Of a stretch of 64,000 bases of DNA, positions 45,161-55,319 are shown in pieces. A model generated the notes under the pieces. That model worked only from the letters and a program-made list of their open reading frames with translations, had not been told where the DNA came from and made no database searches. This stretch comes from Xiphydria camelus (Eukaryota > Arthropoda > Insecta > Hymenoptera > Xiphydriidae): assembly GCA_963678675.1 (NCBI GenBank), contig OY783201.1, positions 13,715,712-13,779,711 of the forward strand, given 5' to 3'. Numbering within the stretch: position 1 is the first letter of the stretch; each line of letters begins with the position of its first letter. A program made the position numbers and the translations under genes.

Positions 45161-46523
45161 ATCCTTCTTCTTCACCCTCATTTTCTCTGCGGATTTTAAG
45201 GGAAGGATATTTTTTCAACTGCAAATGTGTAAACTTAAAACAATATTTTAGGAAGATATATAAGATAAATTTTTTTCTCTTTATTTTTAATTTTTATTCT
45301 CTTATTTTTTAAGTTTACCTCTTTTCACCCAAAAACTTGCGATATTCCCCTTTTTTCTCTATAATTTAATATTTTTCCTCTAAAATCATCTATTCTTTAG
45401 CTTCTCGGTTGTGTTTATCTTTTCATCGTTTTAGATTATGTGGAAAGAGTCAAAATGGTACATTTCTTTCTTTTTTTCTTCACTTCTTAATAAAATAGTA
45501 CTGTAACACCTTTTTTATCTGCCTCGATATTTCGTTTAAAATGTAAAAGCTTACAAAAACATCCTTCATTAGCTTAAAAAATATTGGCGTTTCGTGGTAG
45601 ACCCTAAAAATTGTTTTTTGAAACCACTGCATATTTCTAATATTTGGTAGATCTCCTTTTAAAAACAAAATTGCCCCCCCCCCCTTCCACTCTTTAAAGT
45701 GAGATAAATAGGGGCTGTGAAGCCTATCCCTATTTATTTAGCTTTTGCTTTTAAGTTTTTGTCACTTCATTTGCCCATAGATATCTATTTGGGCAAATTT
45801 GAGTGAATTATATATTTTTTTATAGGTCCATTGGCTTTATAAAAGTACTTTTTGGCGCATAAGATCTTTTAGCATTAGTCAATAATTCGTAAAAAATTTT
45901 CTTGATACAAATTACCGGTTTCTTAGTAACATCGTAATAATTATTTATTAGACGTTATCGAAGAATTAATAAAATTATCTCTCGATACCGAATACCCACT
46001 TACGATTTCTCCAGATGCTTATGGGGAATTTGAGACTTCAAAAAAAAAGAATCGTGCGAAAAGACCGAGCGGCGCCCCGAGGTATCTTCTTTTCCGAGAC
46101 ACACATATCGCCTGGACGACGATGTGGGTCGAGAATAGCTCTCTCGAAGGTTATCGTAATCGTCTTCGGAACGAGAATTTACATGGACGCCGCATAGTAT
46201 GTATACGACGTACTCGTGCGTGACTGACGTTTACAGGTATCGGATAGCGATCCTTCGTCAGAATCATCCGGTACGGTTTTCAAGAACGGAACGGGCGATC
46301 TTCTCCCTTATTATGGTCGACTAGCTACGTCCGAGTGACTGCTCGTTCGTGACAAAAGTTTCGACTTTTGTTTTTTAGCCTGTAACCTATTACTATAAAC
46401 ATCATCGTCTCTGTATCTATTAATTATCGCGCAATAATCGCTTGTCATGGTTCACCTGTGAAAAGAATCCGTAAGATGAATTTTATCGTGATAAGGAAAT
46501 TGAGAAAAATCCGCGTTGTAAGT
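45161..46523. other. intron, T-rich to 45900, then mixed
   Basis: Pyrimidine-rich low-complexity sequence with a run of ten C near 45675. I see no repeat family or exon. Confidence 0.4.
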
Positions 46524-46630
46524 GAGGTAAGCTGGAATGAAACGGCGCTGGAAGTTGGCCTCTCGTTGCTACGGTAAGCAATGGGAACGAGGTGCCAATT
46601 TCCCGTACATTCTGAGCAAAATTTGTTCCA
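46524..46630. repeat. family C hairpin element, first of a pair
   Basis: GGAAGTTGGCCTCTCGTTGC pairs with GGGAACGAGGTGCCAATTTC. A second copy follows at 46711. Confidence 0.7.
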
Positions 46631-46710
46631 TGCCAATACCGCAACATCGTAAAATTATTATAGGCCTGTAGAGAGAGAGAGAGAGAGCAGTAATCTGTTA
46701 TTTGTTTCGT

Positions 46711-46790
46711 GGAAAACTGAGAAAGTTGGCCCCTCGATCCTGTTACTTTCCATGGCAACGAGGGGCCACCTTCACTCACTTTGTACGCTA
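46711..46790. repeat. family C hairpin element, second of a pair
   Basis: AAGTTGGCCCCTCGATCCTG pairs with CATGGCAACGAGGGGCCACC. A short (GA)n run (46671-46688) separates it from the first copy. Confidence 0.7.
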
Positions 46791-47068
46791 TCGATTAGAA
46801 TTAACGATCGATTGCTGCGGCAATTATTGTCTCTCCGGAGTCGTCTAGTTATTTCGTCTAATATCTCTAATCGGCGATTAAAAATAAGTCCGTATATCCG
46901 AGAAATATGACTTTCGATCCTCTGATAATCACAAGTGATTCCATGTGAACTTTGACATTTCGTTGTATCGTGCGTGGTGCTACAATATCGCTGATACATT
47001 TGCGAATTCAAGAGAATTGCGAACAAAGATTTAATTCCGAGAAATTTATTACAAAAAATAATAATCTA

Positions 47069-47173
47069 GAGTAAAGTGGGGTAATTTGGCGCAGGAAGTT
47101 GGCCCCTCGTTTCTATGAAAAGTAAAGGAAACGAGAGGCCATTTTCCTGTGCCAACTCATCCCGCTTTATCCT
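47069..47173. repeat. family C hairpin element, well preserved
   Basis: AGAGTAAAGTGGGGTAATTT, GCAGGAAGTTGGCCCCTCGT at the left. AACGAGAGGCC, CAACTCATCCCGCTTTATCC at the right. Confidence 0.8.
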
Positions 47174-47241
47174 ATAAGATTAATACAGAATTTTTGCTAC
47201 TTCAAATGGTATTATTATAAATAATAATTGATCCATATATG

Positions 47242-47580
47242 TAATGCAAAAATTGACGCCGATATCGTACAACATTAGCAATTATTGAGCGAAATAGAGG
47301 ACATTTTTTTTTCATTTCAGGAAATGTATTAGTTGTACAACTTTGCTTCCGCTTTTTTTCTCATAAGCCACCTATAGGAAAACGGCGGAATCAAAGTTGT
47401 ACACCTACTATTAGAAAAAAATAATTGATGAAATAAATATAGGACTTTTACTAGTTTAAACTAAAAATCTTAGCATCGAACGTTTTACATTATATTGTAT
47501 CATGATAATTGTTCTATGCAATACAAAAATAGACATCGACACAGTACGACATTAGTAATTATCGAGCGAATTAGACAACA
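47242..47580. repeat. direct ~60 bp repeats flanking a hairpin
   Basis: A segment at 47242-47302 (TGACGCCGATATCGTACAAC, ATTATTGAGCGAAAT) is repeated at 47516-47580. Between them, GTATTAGTTGTACAACTTTG pairs with CAAAGTTGTACACCTACTA around CGCTTTTTTTCTCATAAG. Confidence 0.5.
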
Positions 47581-48292
47581 GTGTTTACAACATTATTCGA
47601 AGATTAGCCACCTCTGAGTTAATTTTCTCCCAACGTTGTCTCTCTCTGTGAGAAAGAGAGAGATGGAGAGAGAGAGGCTTAAACTTAAAACTTCCTTTTT
47701 TCCTTAAAACGCAAACATACTCACGATATTTATACGCGTTCTCGTACGTAACGTAGAGATACATTCGTACGGTATATAATGTTTGACCACACATGCTTAC
47801 ATACGTAGATAGCTTCTTGCGTCGAGATACCGTAGGTGCCTGCGCGCACGGCGTCACACTCGATACGCTACTCGGCCGAAGCACACGCCGCGAGAAGAAG
47901 CTGTACCTGCACTTTCTAGGTACGGTGTAACGGTACCAAATCTGCATAGCACGTACGCGTTACAATCTACCTTATATAGCGGACTCGCCGCGCGCAATCG
48001 CGAGCCCCGTCTTGCTAATTTCACGTTGCCGAGCACTTTACGGGAGCTCCAGGGCGTTTGGGTCCATCGATTCTGTGCTTTTAGCCGTTTAAAAATCGCT
48101 GGAACGTACCTACTCAAAGAGATATATGTATATACACGCTCGTATGTACGTATATTTATGTATAGGTTCGAAGAAGACCGAAAAGAAACGCCGAGAGCTC
48201 CTTTACTTCAATTCTCTAAACACACTATGCTACCTCGTTCTCGTTTGACTCTATAGTCCCGTTCTTCTTCTTCAGGTAATCCCATTTTTATA
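47581..48292. other. intron, no recognisable element
   Basis: GA-rich run near 47640-47680, CG-rich near 47850-48040. Nothing recognised. Confidence 0.4.
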
Positions 48293-48911
48293 CACTGACA
48301 AAATGAGACAAAAATTTGATCGAGTCAATTGAACCTGTTTTCGAATAGTCCTGAAGAGCACATTTATTCGATTAGAATGAATATCGATTGGACGTACAGA
48401 GTGTTTTTCCGAATGGAGGTCACAGGGCTATGTCGCGTTTTGCAAATTATTAGTTGTACGCTATATTTATCTGAAGACGCTGTACGGATTGGCTGCGACG
48501 ACCTGCAGTGCCCGGCAAACGCTTCGAAAGAAGATTCCTAATGTCTGATTTAGGCGATCAGACACTAGGGATCTTCTTCCGGAACGACCGGTGGAACCTA
48601 CTTGCACGTCGTCACAGTCAATCATCGAGGTGCAGGCTATATCCAGCAGTGTCTGATCGCCTGTAATCTCCAAAGCGCTGCATTACATATCGTCCTATGA
48701 CTTGCATCCTGAGAGTCGCGTATACAAATATTGATTTAATTCAGTATTATTTGGATCAAATCAGTATTTACTTGATTGGACGTACGCAATAAATATTATT
48801 GGTTTAATTCAAGATCGTTTGGATCAAATCGTTATTCATTCGGATCGAATAAATGCGCTGTCAGGACTATCCAAAAACTCGTATATTTTGATGAAGCAAA
48901 TTTCTTTCTCA
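48293..48911. repeat. family F element with internal extra segment
   Basis: The left half ends GATTGGACGTAC at 48398 and the right half resumes at the same GATTGGACGTAC at 48774. Between them is an unrelated ~370 bp segment (48403-48770). Ends CACTGACAAAATGAG and TTTCTTTCTCAGG. Confidence 0.55.
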
Positions 48912-49885
48912 GGACAAATGAAATGTAATAATGGAATTCCTTTTAAGAGAAGAGGAAGAATTCTACAAAACGGCAAGATTTCGCACCTCCTATTGGATGC
49001 CTCAACGCGCCGGCGCGTACCCATCGCGCAGAGATCCTCCCTTCTTGTTATTCCTGCAAAAGGAAGAAACGCCACGCCGCGGTGGAATGAATCATCGAGA
49101 TATCTTTCCATCTGGACAAGCTCACCCGCATGCTCGAAACAAGTTTATCTCATTTTGCGTGTCACCTCCGCGTCATTGTGTAATCCCGCGCTCGCGCGGA
49201 CGCCCGAATCGAGAACGTTCAAGAAGAAAAGGGACACTCGCATGTTGTTCTCTTCGTGGATCCAACGTAACTGCGACGCGTACGTACATATATCGTATAC
49301 GTATCCACGCGATACACGTACGCCTCGCATAGCGCGCGCGCACTACTTGTATGAGAGTGCAGCGTAGCGCGCTGGAAGGATAGGAGCAGAGGAGAGAGGA
49401 GAGCCTCTCGAGCGGTCCCGTCGCGTTCTCGTTCCTTCGTTAGCTACGGGCTACGGAGGTTAGAATCCAGGCGCTTCGCAGCGGGGCGCCCCTTTTCTCT
49501 CGTCGAAACTCGAGGCTCGCGACTCGCCGAGACCCGGAGTCTCGAACGTGTAGGACCTCCCCTCCTCGCCGCGGCTCTCTCGCGTATATACGTAGCCGAG
49601 TCGCTATCTCTTCCTAGTGCGCGCACGCGGGTATTGGTGTGCGCGTATAGCTATGCAAACGAGTACTTACAGCCAAACCTATACCCCATCGGCGAGAGAT
49701 GCCCGTACCTATATCCTTCCGCGCGCGCGCGCGCGCGCCTGCACCCCCACGTCTCTCGTTATGCCCGTGTCGCTCGGACGCGACGCTCGCAATTTGCCGG
49801 AACGTCCATTTCCCTCGGCGAGTTCACGTCGTCGCCTACGAACATATACATATATGTATGCACTCTCTCTCTGTATACATGCGAG
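48912..49885. other. intron, CG-rich, no recognisable element
   Basis: Overlapping open frames in several frames at once (48931-49370) with no domain, and a GCGCGC run at 49722-49738. Nothing recognised as a gene. Confidence 0.35.
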
Positions 49886-50310
49886 TTCCCCCGTGGAAAA
49901 GTTATATACTTATTTGAGATTAAAAGAAAAATGTTTAATGTATGTAACGAGTATTCAAAATATATGCGTTTTTGCCGCTTTTTATATACCTACTTCGCAA
50001 GTACTTAAAATGAATGTTATATATTTTAAATATATTATATATTACTTAAAATACATTATACATATTTTATGTTTTAAGTGTATTAACTAAAGATACTCTT
50101 ATATTTTCAATTTTCTAATGCAGCCAATTTAAAGAATATTTTGATCATATAAGAAGTATGTTGTTTTCGTCGTATATTTAAAAAGTATGAAAAATTCATC
50201 TTAAGTTCTCGCGAAGTATACAAAAAGTGGCAAAAACGTACATAATTTGAATATTTGTTACATGCATTTGAAATACTTTTTTAAACAAATATATTTCAAA
50301 TACATACACT
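49886..50310. repeat. family D palindromic element, copy 8
   Basis: TTCCCCCGTGGAAAAGTTAT at the left. TTTGCCGCTTTTTATATACC, CAATTTTCTAATGCAGCC and AAAAAGTGGCAAAAACGTAC inside. The right end is eroded at ATTTCAAATACATACAC. Confidence 0.7.
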
Positions 50311-50475
50311 CTGTAAAAAATTCTGCAGTGTAGACTTACGTAGACCACTTTTGGTGTTAAATAACAATGGCATAAAACTGAACGACACCAGACGTGGTAT
50401 ATATATACCTATATATGTGTGTTCATGCCGATGAAATGGTGTTAAAAATTAACACTACTTTTTTACCGTGTAACA
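50311..50475. repeat. hairpin with ACACTCTGTAAAAAA ends
   Basis: CTGTAAAAAATTCTGCAGTG at the left and TTAACACTACTTTTTTACCG at the right are imperfect inverted repeats. Inner TGGTGTTAAA occurs on both sides. Confidence 0.4.
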
Positions 50476-51078
50476 ATTCCATGGATTTCGATACCTTCTG
50501 CGCTAATTCAACTTCCCCTATTGACATTTTACCGTTGATTGAATGGGTGTCAAAAACATTGAATTTTTCTTCGCATGATCTTCGACAGCAAATAAACCCT
50601 TCGCGCTAGCGCGTGTATCCATCACGTTGCGCCGCGTGGAATCCCGCACGGTCCGCAGCCGTCAAACTGTCGTGTGTTCGAAGCCTTCCACGGCGCGTCG
50701 TAGACTCGGGTTTTATGTTTGTCGGCGGTTAATATTTGTAGATACTCGAGTAGAGTTGCGAACGACACGGCTGCGGGCCTCCTATGCAGGGTGTCGATTT
50801 ACCAAGGGCAGATCGCATTTATTTCCGTTATTTGTCATCATAAGAAAAAATTTTTCGATAAAAAGTTATTCGGTGTCGAGTGGGCCGTATAGTAGGTACA
50901 TGTAAGCGATTTTCGATGATACGTGTTATTTACAAGATATGAAGATCATCTGTATTTTTTTTAATGGAACTCGACTTTTTCGTTCTCATAAAAGTTGTAG
51001 AGCTCGTCGAGATGAATGAAAAAGGTATAAGGTGAGAGGCCTATTCACCGGGCCGTTTATGATATATTGCTCCTCAAA
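50476..51078. other. intron, no recognisable element
   Basis: Mixed composition. TAAAAGTTGTAGAGCTCGTC near 50990 resembles a string common in insect repeats, but no unit boundaries are visible. Confidence 0.4.
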
Positions 51079-51235
51079 CACTCAAAAAAATTTGGCCACA
51101 ACGAGAAAATTATAGTAATTGCAGTGATAATTTTCTTCGCAATAGCAAGAATTCTTGCTACGCTAGCAATATTTTTCTAGTTGTGTCTGAGGCAGCCAAA
51201 AATATAGCTGGATTAGCTAAATACTTTCTTCAGTG
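51079..51235. repeat. CACTCAAAAAAATTTGG-ended element, family I, copy 2
   Basis: The full-length member. Same ends as 37531-37659, plus the middle AATTCTTGCTACGCTAGCAA that the other copy lacks. AGAAAATTATAGTAATTGCA and GATAATTTTCTTCGC pair internally. Confidence 0.8.
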
Positions 51236-51449
51236 AAGTAAGAGAACTAAGTTTGGGGACCTTAGGCCCGTATTCATAATCGGGATTTATGAATAAGCAC
51301 GACTCAAGTCACCGTCTCAACTAATAAGTAACCTCCAATGCTGACTTGTGAGTCGATGCTTACCTATAAGCCTGACTATGAATACGCGCCTTAGTCGCGC
51401 GCAGCACAACTTACTCTTGTAATTTAAGCTGAAATATTTCACTCGAGTA

Positions 51450-51530
51450 AAAAAATTGGACGTTGATTTGATTAAAATATGATCAAGAATAATTCATTCT
51501 CGATGTGATCCAAAAACGATCTGAAGAATA
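51450..51530. repeat. family H hairpin element, half copy
   Basis: Only the left arm (TTGATTAAAATATGATCAAG, CATTCTCGATGTGATCCAAA) is present. It is truncated near 51530. Confidence 0.5.
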
Positions 51531-51635
51531 TTCGCTTCGCCCGACACAATTTTCTTTTCGTTATATTCGAACGTACTTTTATCACACATCTACGAATAAA
51601 CTGTGTTCTCAGTGCAATTTTTATTTCTTACACCG

Positions 51636-51722
51636 TAGGGAAGATCGGGGCAATGGCCCCTCGTCGCGGTGGAAAGCAACGGAAACGAGGGGCCATCTTC
51701 CCTCGTCTACTTGCCCTAATCG
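51636..51722. repeat. family C hairpin element next to the Harbinger-type element
   Basis: GGGAAGATCGGGGCAATGGC, CCCTCG pairs with ACGAGGGGCCATCTTCCC. Ends about 15 bp before the element at 51737. Confidence 0.7.
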
Positions 51723-51736
51723 TCTCGACCGGCTTA

Positions 51737-52613
51737 AGGTTGATTCTCACTATACGTTCCGTTTCCGTTCCATAGCGGTTCCGTTCCGTTTACATAAAAT
51801 ATTATGACATGAAAATAAGTGTAGGTATACACACTTTCCGTTCCGTTTAAATACCGTTTCCGAACACTTCCGTTCAGTTTAAAAGTTGATTCTCACTATA
51901 CGTTCCGTTTCCGTTCCATATCGGTTCCGTTCCGTTTACATAAAATATTATGACATGAAAATAAGTGTAGGTATACACACTTTCCGTTCCGTTTAGATAC
52001 CGTTTCCGAACACTTCCGTTCAGTTTAAACGCAAACGTATTTTTGACGGACAGACTGAAACGTGTCGGAAGCGGTAAGGATAGTGGGAACAGTCTTTGCG
52101 GGTCAGTTACATATTGTTTGGCGGACAGCGCGTTTGCTTTTAGTTTTGAAATATGAATGACGAGAAACTGATTGAACTGGTGAGGCAAAATCCTATCCCT
52201 GAAGGAGTGCTAACGATACATTACTCGCAGGATCGACTTTCCTCAACAGCTACCGTTTCTTCATCATTATAGGGGAGCGAGAGGTCACAATGATCTCGCG
52301 CGTTCTAGATCTCCCTCGACTTCTATTCGTCCATATAATGTAACATATTCTCCATCAATATTTCTTTTTTTAACATTTCATGCACCCAAAATCTTCGTTT
52401 TTTTCTTTTTAAGCAAGCTTTTTCATCTAATGTAATAGCAGCTATGATTAGGTTTTCATCGGACCATATTTTAACACTATTGCATACAACACCCACTATT
52501 TTGATGGAAAGGAAACTGAACATTGACGGAAAAATGTGAACAGACTAGAATTTTACTGAACGTATATGGAACGGTTATGGAACGGAAACGGAACGTATAG
52601 TGAGAATCAACCT
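51737..52613 (-). mobile_element. 877 bp Harbinger-type transposon derivative, TTA target duplication
   Basis: Inverted ends beginning AGGTTGATTCTCACTATACG (about 35 bp, continuing CGTTCCGTTTCCGTTCC) are flanked by TTA at 51734-51736 and 52614-52616. A three-base TWA duplication is the hallmark of PIF/Harbinger elements. The first ~155 bp at the left end are duplicated in tandem (51737 and about 51892). Two gene starts point toward each other. On the + strand, 52153-52270 encodes MNDEKLIELVRQNPI, like the start of a MADF/Myb-like partner protein. On the - strand, 52523-52323 encodes a piece with RKKRRFWVHEMLKK, like the N-terminal region of Harbinger nucleases. Both are truncated, so it is a non-autonomous deletion derivative. 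Confidence 0.8.
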
Positions 52614-52616
52614 TTA

Positions 52617-53189
52617 TTCGACCGGAGAAGATCTCGAGCTCCGGCGAGGCTGTCCGAAAGAGACCGTGTAATTTATACGGACTGTCGATTCCAACGGCGT
52701 ATGACGTAATGCAATCGATTCGCCATAGCACCTCGCATTTTCAACGTACTCTCCGGGGCTGACGCGCGACGTTAAAGGTCTGAGCGAGTCGGAGTCGCTG
52801 ATGCGTGACTGCATCGATAAGCGTAAGAAAGTAGGATGCAAAACGAAAAGTCAGAAGATGGAGGGGAGAGTTGGTACATATACCATATAGTATACCTAGG
52901 TATATGCCCAGCGATGGAATGCGAAAATTATTGTCGATACGAAGCCACGGTCTCTCGCGTTACGTCATCGTTGGAAGATCGTTTCCCTTTACACGAGTAG
53001 GTACGCCACGCGTCTGCTCGACGAGTCATCTCCGGCGCTCGATCTGAATCGCGCGCGCGAAATCAGTTCGAGGTCCTCTCTGACCGCCCACGTTATTCGA
53101 CACGTGCCTATTAGGTACAGCCATAATATCGATCCTCGTGAGAATCCGTCTGTATGGGAGAATGTCAGATCGACGGCTACGCGTTGACG
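52617..53189. other. intron, no recognisable element
   Basis: Mixed composition. Nothing recognised. Confidence 0.4.
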
Positions 53190-53270
53190 AGAACAGGGCT
53201 TTTACGACACCAGAGAAAATTGGCACTTGGTTTCCATTACTTTCCGCGGCAACGAGGGGCCAACTACGAA
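53190..53270. repeat. family C hairpin element, eroded
   Basis: ATTGGCACTTGGTTTCCATT and GCAACGAGGGGCCAACTACG remain of the stem. The left half has lost the GGCCCCTCG core. Confidence 0.45.
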
Positions 53271-53362
53271 TTTCTCCTCACGATCTTCCATAAACTCCTT
53301 CAACGTCTTCGAATAGCGAGAAACCGGATCCTCGAGCGCATTGTAGCTGGCGAGAGAGTTCA

Positions 53363-53500
53363 AAGTCGATTATCCTTGAAACGATTGGAGGTATCGAAAA
53401 AAAGTGTAAACAAAAAGTGTCGGTCCATATTTTTTCTATAAATAAGCCGCTCTCGATTTTTCCCGTACCCCCGCCCCGTTTCGAGATAATCGCGTTTATC
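53363..53500. repeat. family B miniature element, copy 5
   Basis: AAGTCGATTATCCTTGAAAC at the left and GTTTCGAGATAATCGCGTTT at the right. It lies 70-200 bp before the svp ligand-binding-domain exon. Confidence 0.65.
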
Positions 53501-53571
53501 CGTGCACAACCACAACCGTTCGCCACGCAGAGCCCCGATGTTGAACGTTCCTCTCCCGTTCTCTGTTGCAG

Positions 53572-54123
53572 CGGTTCAAAGGGGGAGAGTGCCGCCCTCG
53601 CAACCGGCGATTCCAGGCCTACCGGGACAATTCGCCCTGACGAATGGCGACGCGGTCGCCTGCGCCAGCCTCAACGGACACTCCTACCTTTCGTCCTACA
53701 TCGGGCTGCTCCTCAGGGCAGAGCCCTACCCCACGTCGAGATACGGCCAGTGCATGCAGCCGAACAACGTGATGAGCATCGAGAATATCTGCGAGCTGGC
53801 GGCGCGGCTGCTCTTCTCGGCGGTCGAGTGGGCGCGGAACATCCCGTTCTTCCCCGACCTCCAAGTGACGGACCAGGTGGCACTGCTGAGGCTAGTGTGG
53901 AGCGAGCTCTTCGTGCTGAACGCGAGCCAGTGCTCGATGCCCCTCCACGTGGCGCCGTTGCTCGCCGCGGCGGGCCTCCACGCGTCGCCCATGGCCGCGG
54001 ATCGCGTGGTGGCCTTCATGGACCACATAAGGATCTTCCAGGAGCAGGTGGAGAAGCTGAAGGCGCTGCACGTCGACTCGGCCGAGTACAGCTGCCTCAA
54101 GGCGATCGTCCTCTTCACCACGG
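53572..54123 (+). CDS. svp: seven-up (COUP-TF family nuclear receptor), hinge and ligand-binding-domain exon
   Basis: Internal exon of 552 bp encoding about 184 residues. It begins [12 protein letters not shown], the hinge directly after the DNA-binding domain. It then runs through [16 protein letters not shown], the helix 3 region [19 protein letters not shown] and the receptor signature [15 protein letters not shown], and on to [18 protein letters not shown]. The match to insect Seven-up is close over its whole length. The acceptor is TCTCTGTTGCAG ending at 53571; the donor GTAAGG starts at 54124, leaving one G to form the next aspartate codon, as expected for the family. The rest of the ligand-binding domain (helices after the LFTT segment and the AF-2 helix) is not in the window. 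The exon is much more GC-rich than the surrounding intron. Same gene and phase as the exon at 1221-1370. Confidence 0.97.
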
Positions 54124-54221
54124 GTAAGGTTCTGACCAGCGCTGCGCCCAACATCGGCTTTTACTACGCGACCCTCTACGGGAGCGACTTGGTCGTGTCG
54201 TTGGTCATCGATGGGACGTGA
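54124..54221 (+). other. svp: possible alternative C-terminus by intron read-through
   Basis: The reading frame of the ligand-binding-domain exon stays open for 32 codons past the donor and stops at 54219-54221. An AATAAA signal lies downstream at 54586-54591, followed by a T/GT-rich stretch. Drosophila svp is known to make a second protein form that shares the DNA-binding domain and diverges inside the ligand-binding domain, so a truncated form here is plausible. The read-through peptide itself shows no known motif. A 32-codon open frame can also occur by chance. Confidence 0.25.
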
Positions 54222-54768
54222 ATGTCCGTTCGTCGTCCCCTCGTGACGCGTGCAGAACCTTGCCGTATTTGTATTTGAATCGAGATTACCGAGGGAAATA
54301 TTCATCGCGTCGCGATTGACGCACTTTGAACCGTCGAGCTCGTTTCTCTCGACGTTCAAAGTTTGACGCGAGGAATCGTTACGCGGTCGTTGAATCGTCG
54401 AGTTTTCCCTTCTGGTTATACATACGTAGTTTAATGATTAAGAAACGCGGTTGTTGTATTTATTGTCACGTGTTATTCGTGAACACTTGTGTCGCGTATA
54501 TAGTGCAAATATTTCCTTTTTTGTATTTTGTAAAGACTTGGTGGCTCTCGATCATCCCCCGGTGGGCATCGATCACCCTTCATTCAATAAATGGGATTTT
54601 GCAAACGAAATTTTTATGTTCGCGCGTTCAGCATATGTGAACCCTATCCAAACGTAGTGTCGTATAAATATACATAATAGAGAAGAAAAAAGGAAGCAGA
54701 ATAGAGGCGTATAAATTTGAGGTTTTTTTTGGGTGGGGTTGGGGGTGGGCGGGTTATATTATGGCAAC
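54222..54768. other. intron just downstream of the ligand-binding-domain exon
   Basis: Unique-looking sequence containing AATAAA at 54586 and a G-rich run (54730-54750). No exon recognised. Confidence 0.4.
54586..54591 (+). terminator. candidate poly(A) signal in the intron after the ligand-binding-domain exon
   Basis: A single AATAAA, about 365 bases after the read-through stop codon, with T-rich sequence 15-30 bases downstream. It is relevant only if the read-through isoform is made. Confidence 0.25.
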
Positions 54769-55319
54769 AACCCCCATGGAAAAGCTATATATTTAAGATA
54801 TAAACAAATATTAATATATGTAACGGGTATTCAAAATTACACGTTTCTACCGCTTTTCGTATACTTTATAAGTACTTGAAATATGTTTTATATTTTTAAC
54901 TATATTTTGAGCATATTAACCCTTTCAGTCACAGATTTCTTGAAAAAGGAGAACAAAATCTGAAATTTGCTATACTACTTGAAAATACATTTCTGAACAT
55001 GTTTTATTTAGAAACTTTTTTGATTAGTCATACGGTATTATGATTTATGACTTGTCCCATCAAGATAGCATGTCCATCCAAATGGACGCGATGACCGAAA
55101 GGGTTAAAAGTATGTATTTAAACATTTTCTAATGCAGTCAATATCTTTAAATATATTTTTATTACATGAAAACTATTTTTTTTCTTCATACATTCAAAGT
55201 ATATAAAAAGCGGCAAAAACGTATATATTTTGAATACTTATCGCATGTATATTTCGAGTATCTTTTTTTTTCATATAGGTATATCTCAAATACATAATAT
55301 AACTTTTCTCCGTGAGGGT
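54769..55319. repeat. family D palindromic element, copy 9, with nested piggyBac-like element
   Basis: AACCCCCATGGAAAAGCTAT at the left and ATAACTTTTCTCCGTGAGGG at the right. Interrupted at 54916-55107 by a TTAA-flanked insertion. Confidence 0.7.
54920..55103. mobile_element. 184 bp piggyBac-like miniature element, TTAA target duplication
   Basis: Flanked by TTAA (54916-54919 and 55104-55107) inside a family D copy. The ends CCCTTTCAGTCAC and (inverted) CCCTTTCGGTCAT match at 11 of 13 bases. Its size leaves no room for a gene. Confidence 0.8.

Noticed and set aside
53417..54127. Alternative 236-residue frame over the ligand-binding-domain exon
   Set aside because: Shadow of the true svp frame; high GC third positions open other frames too.
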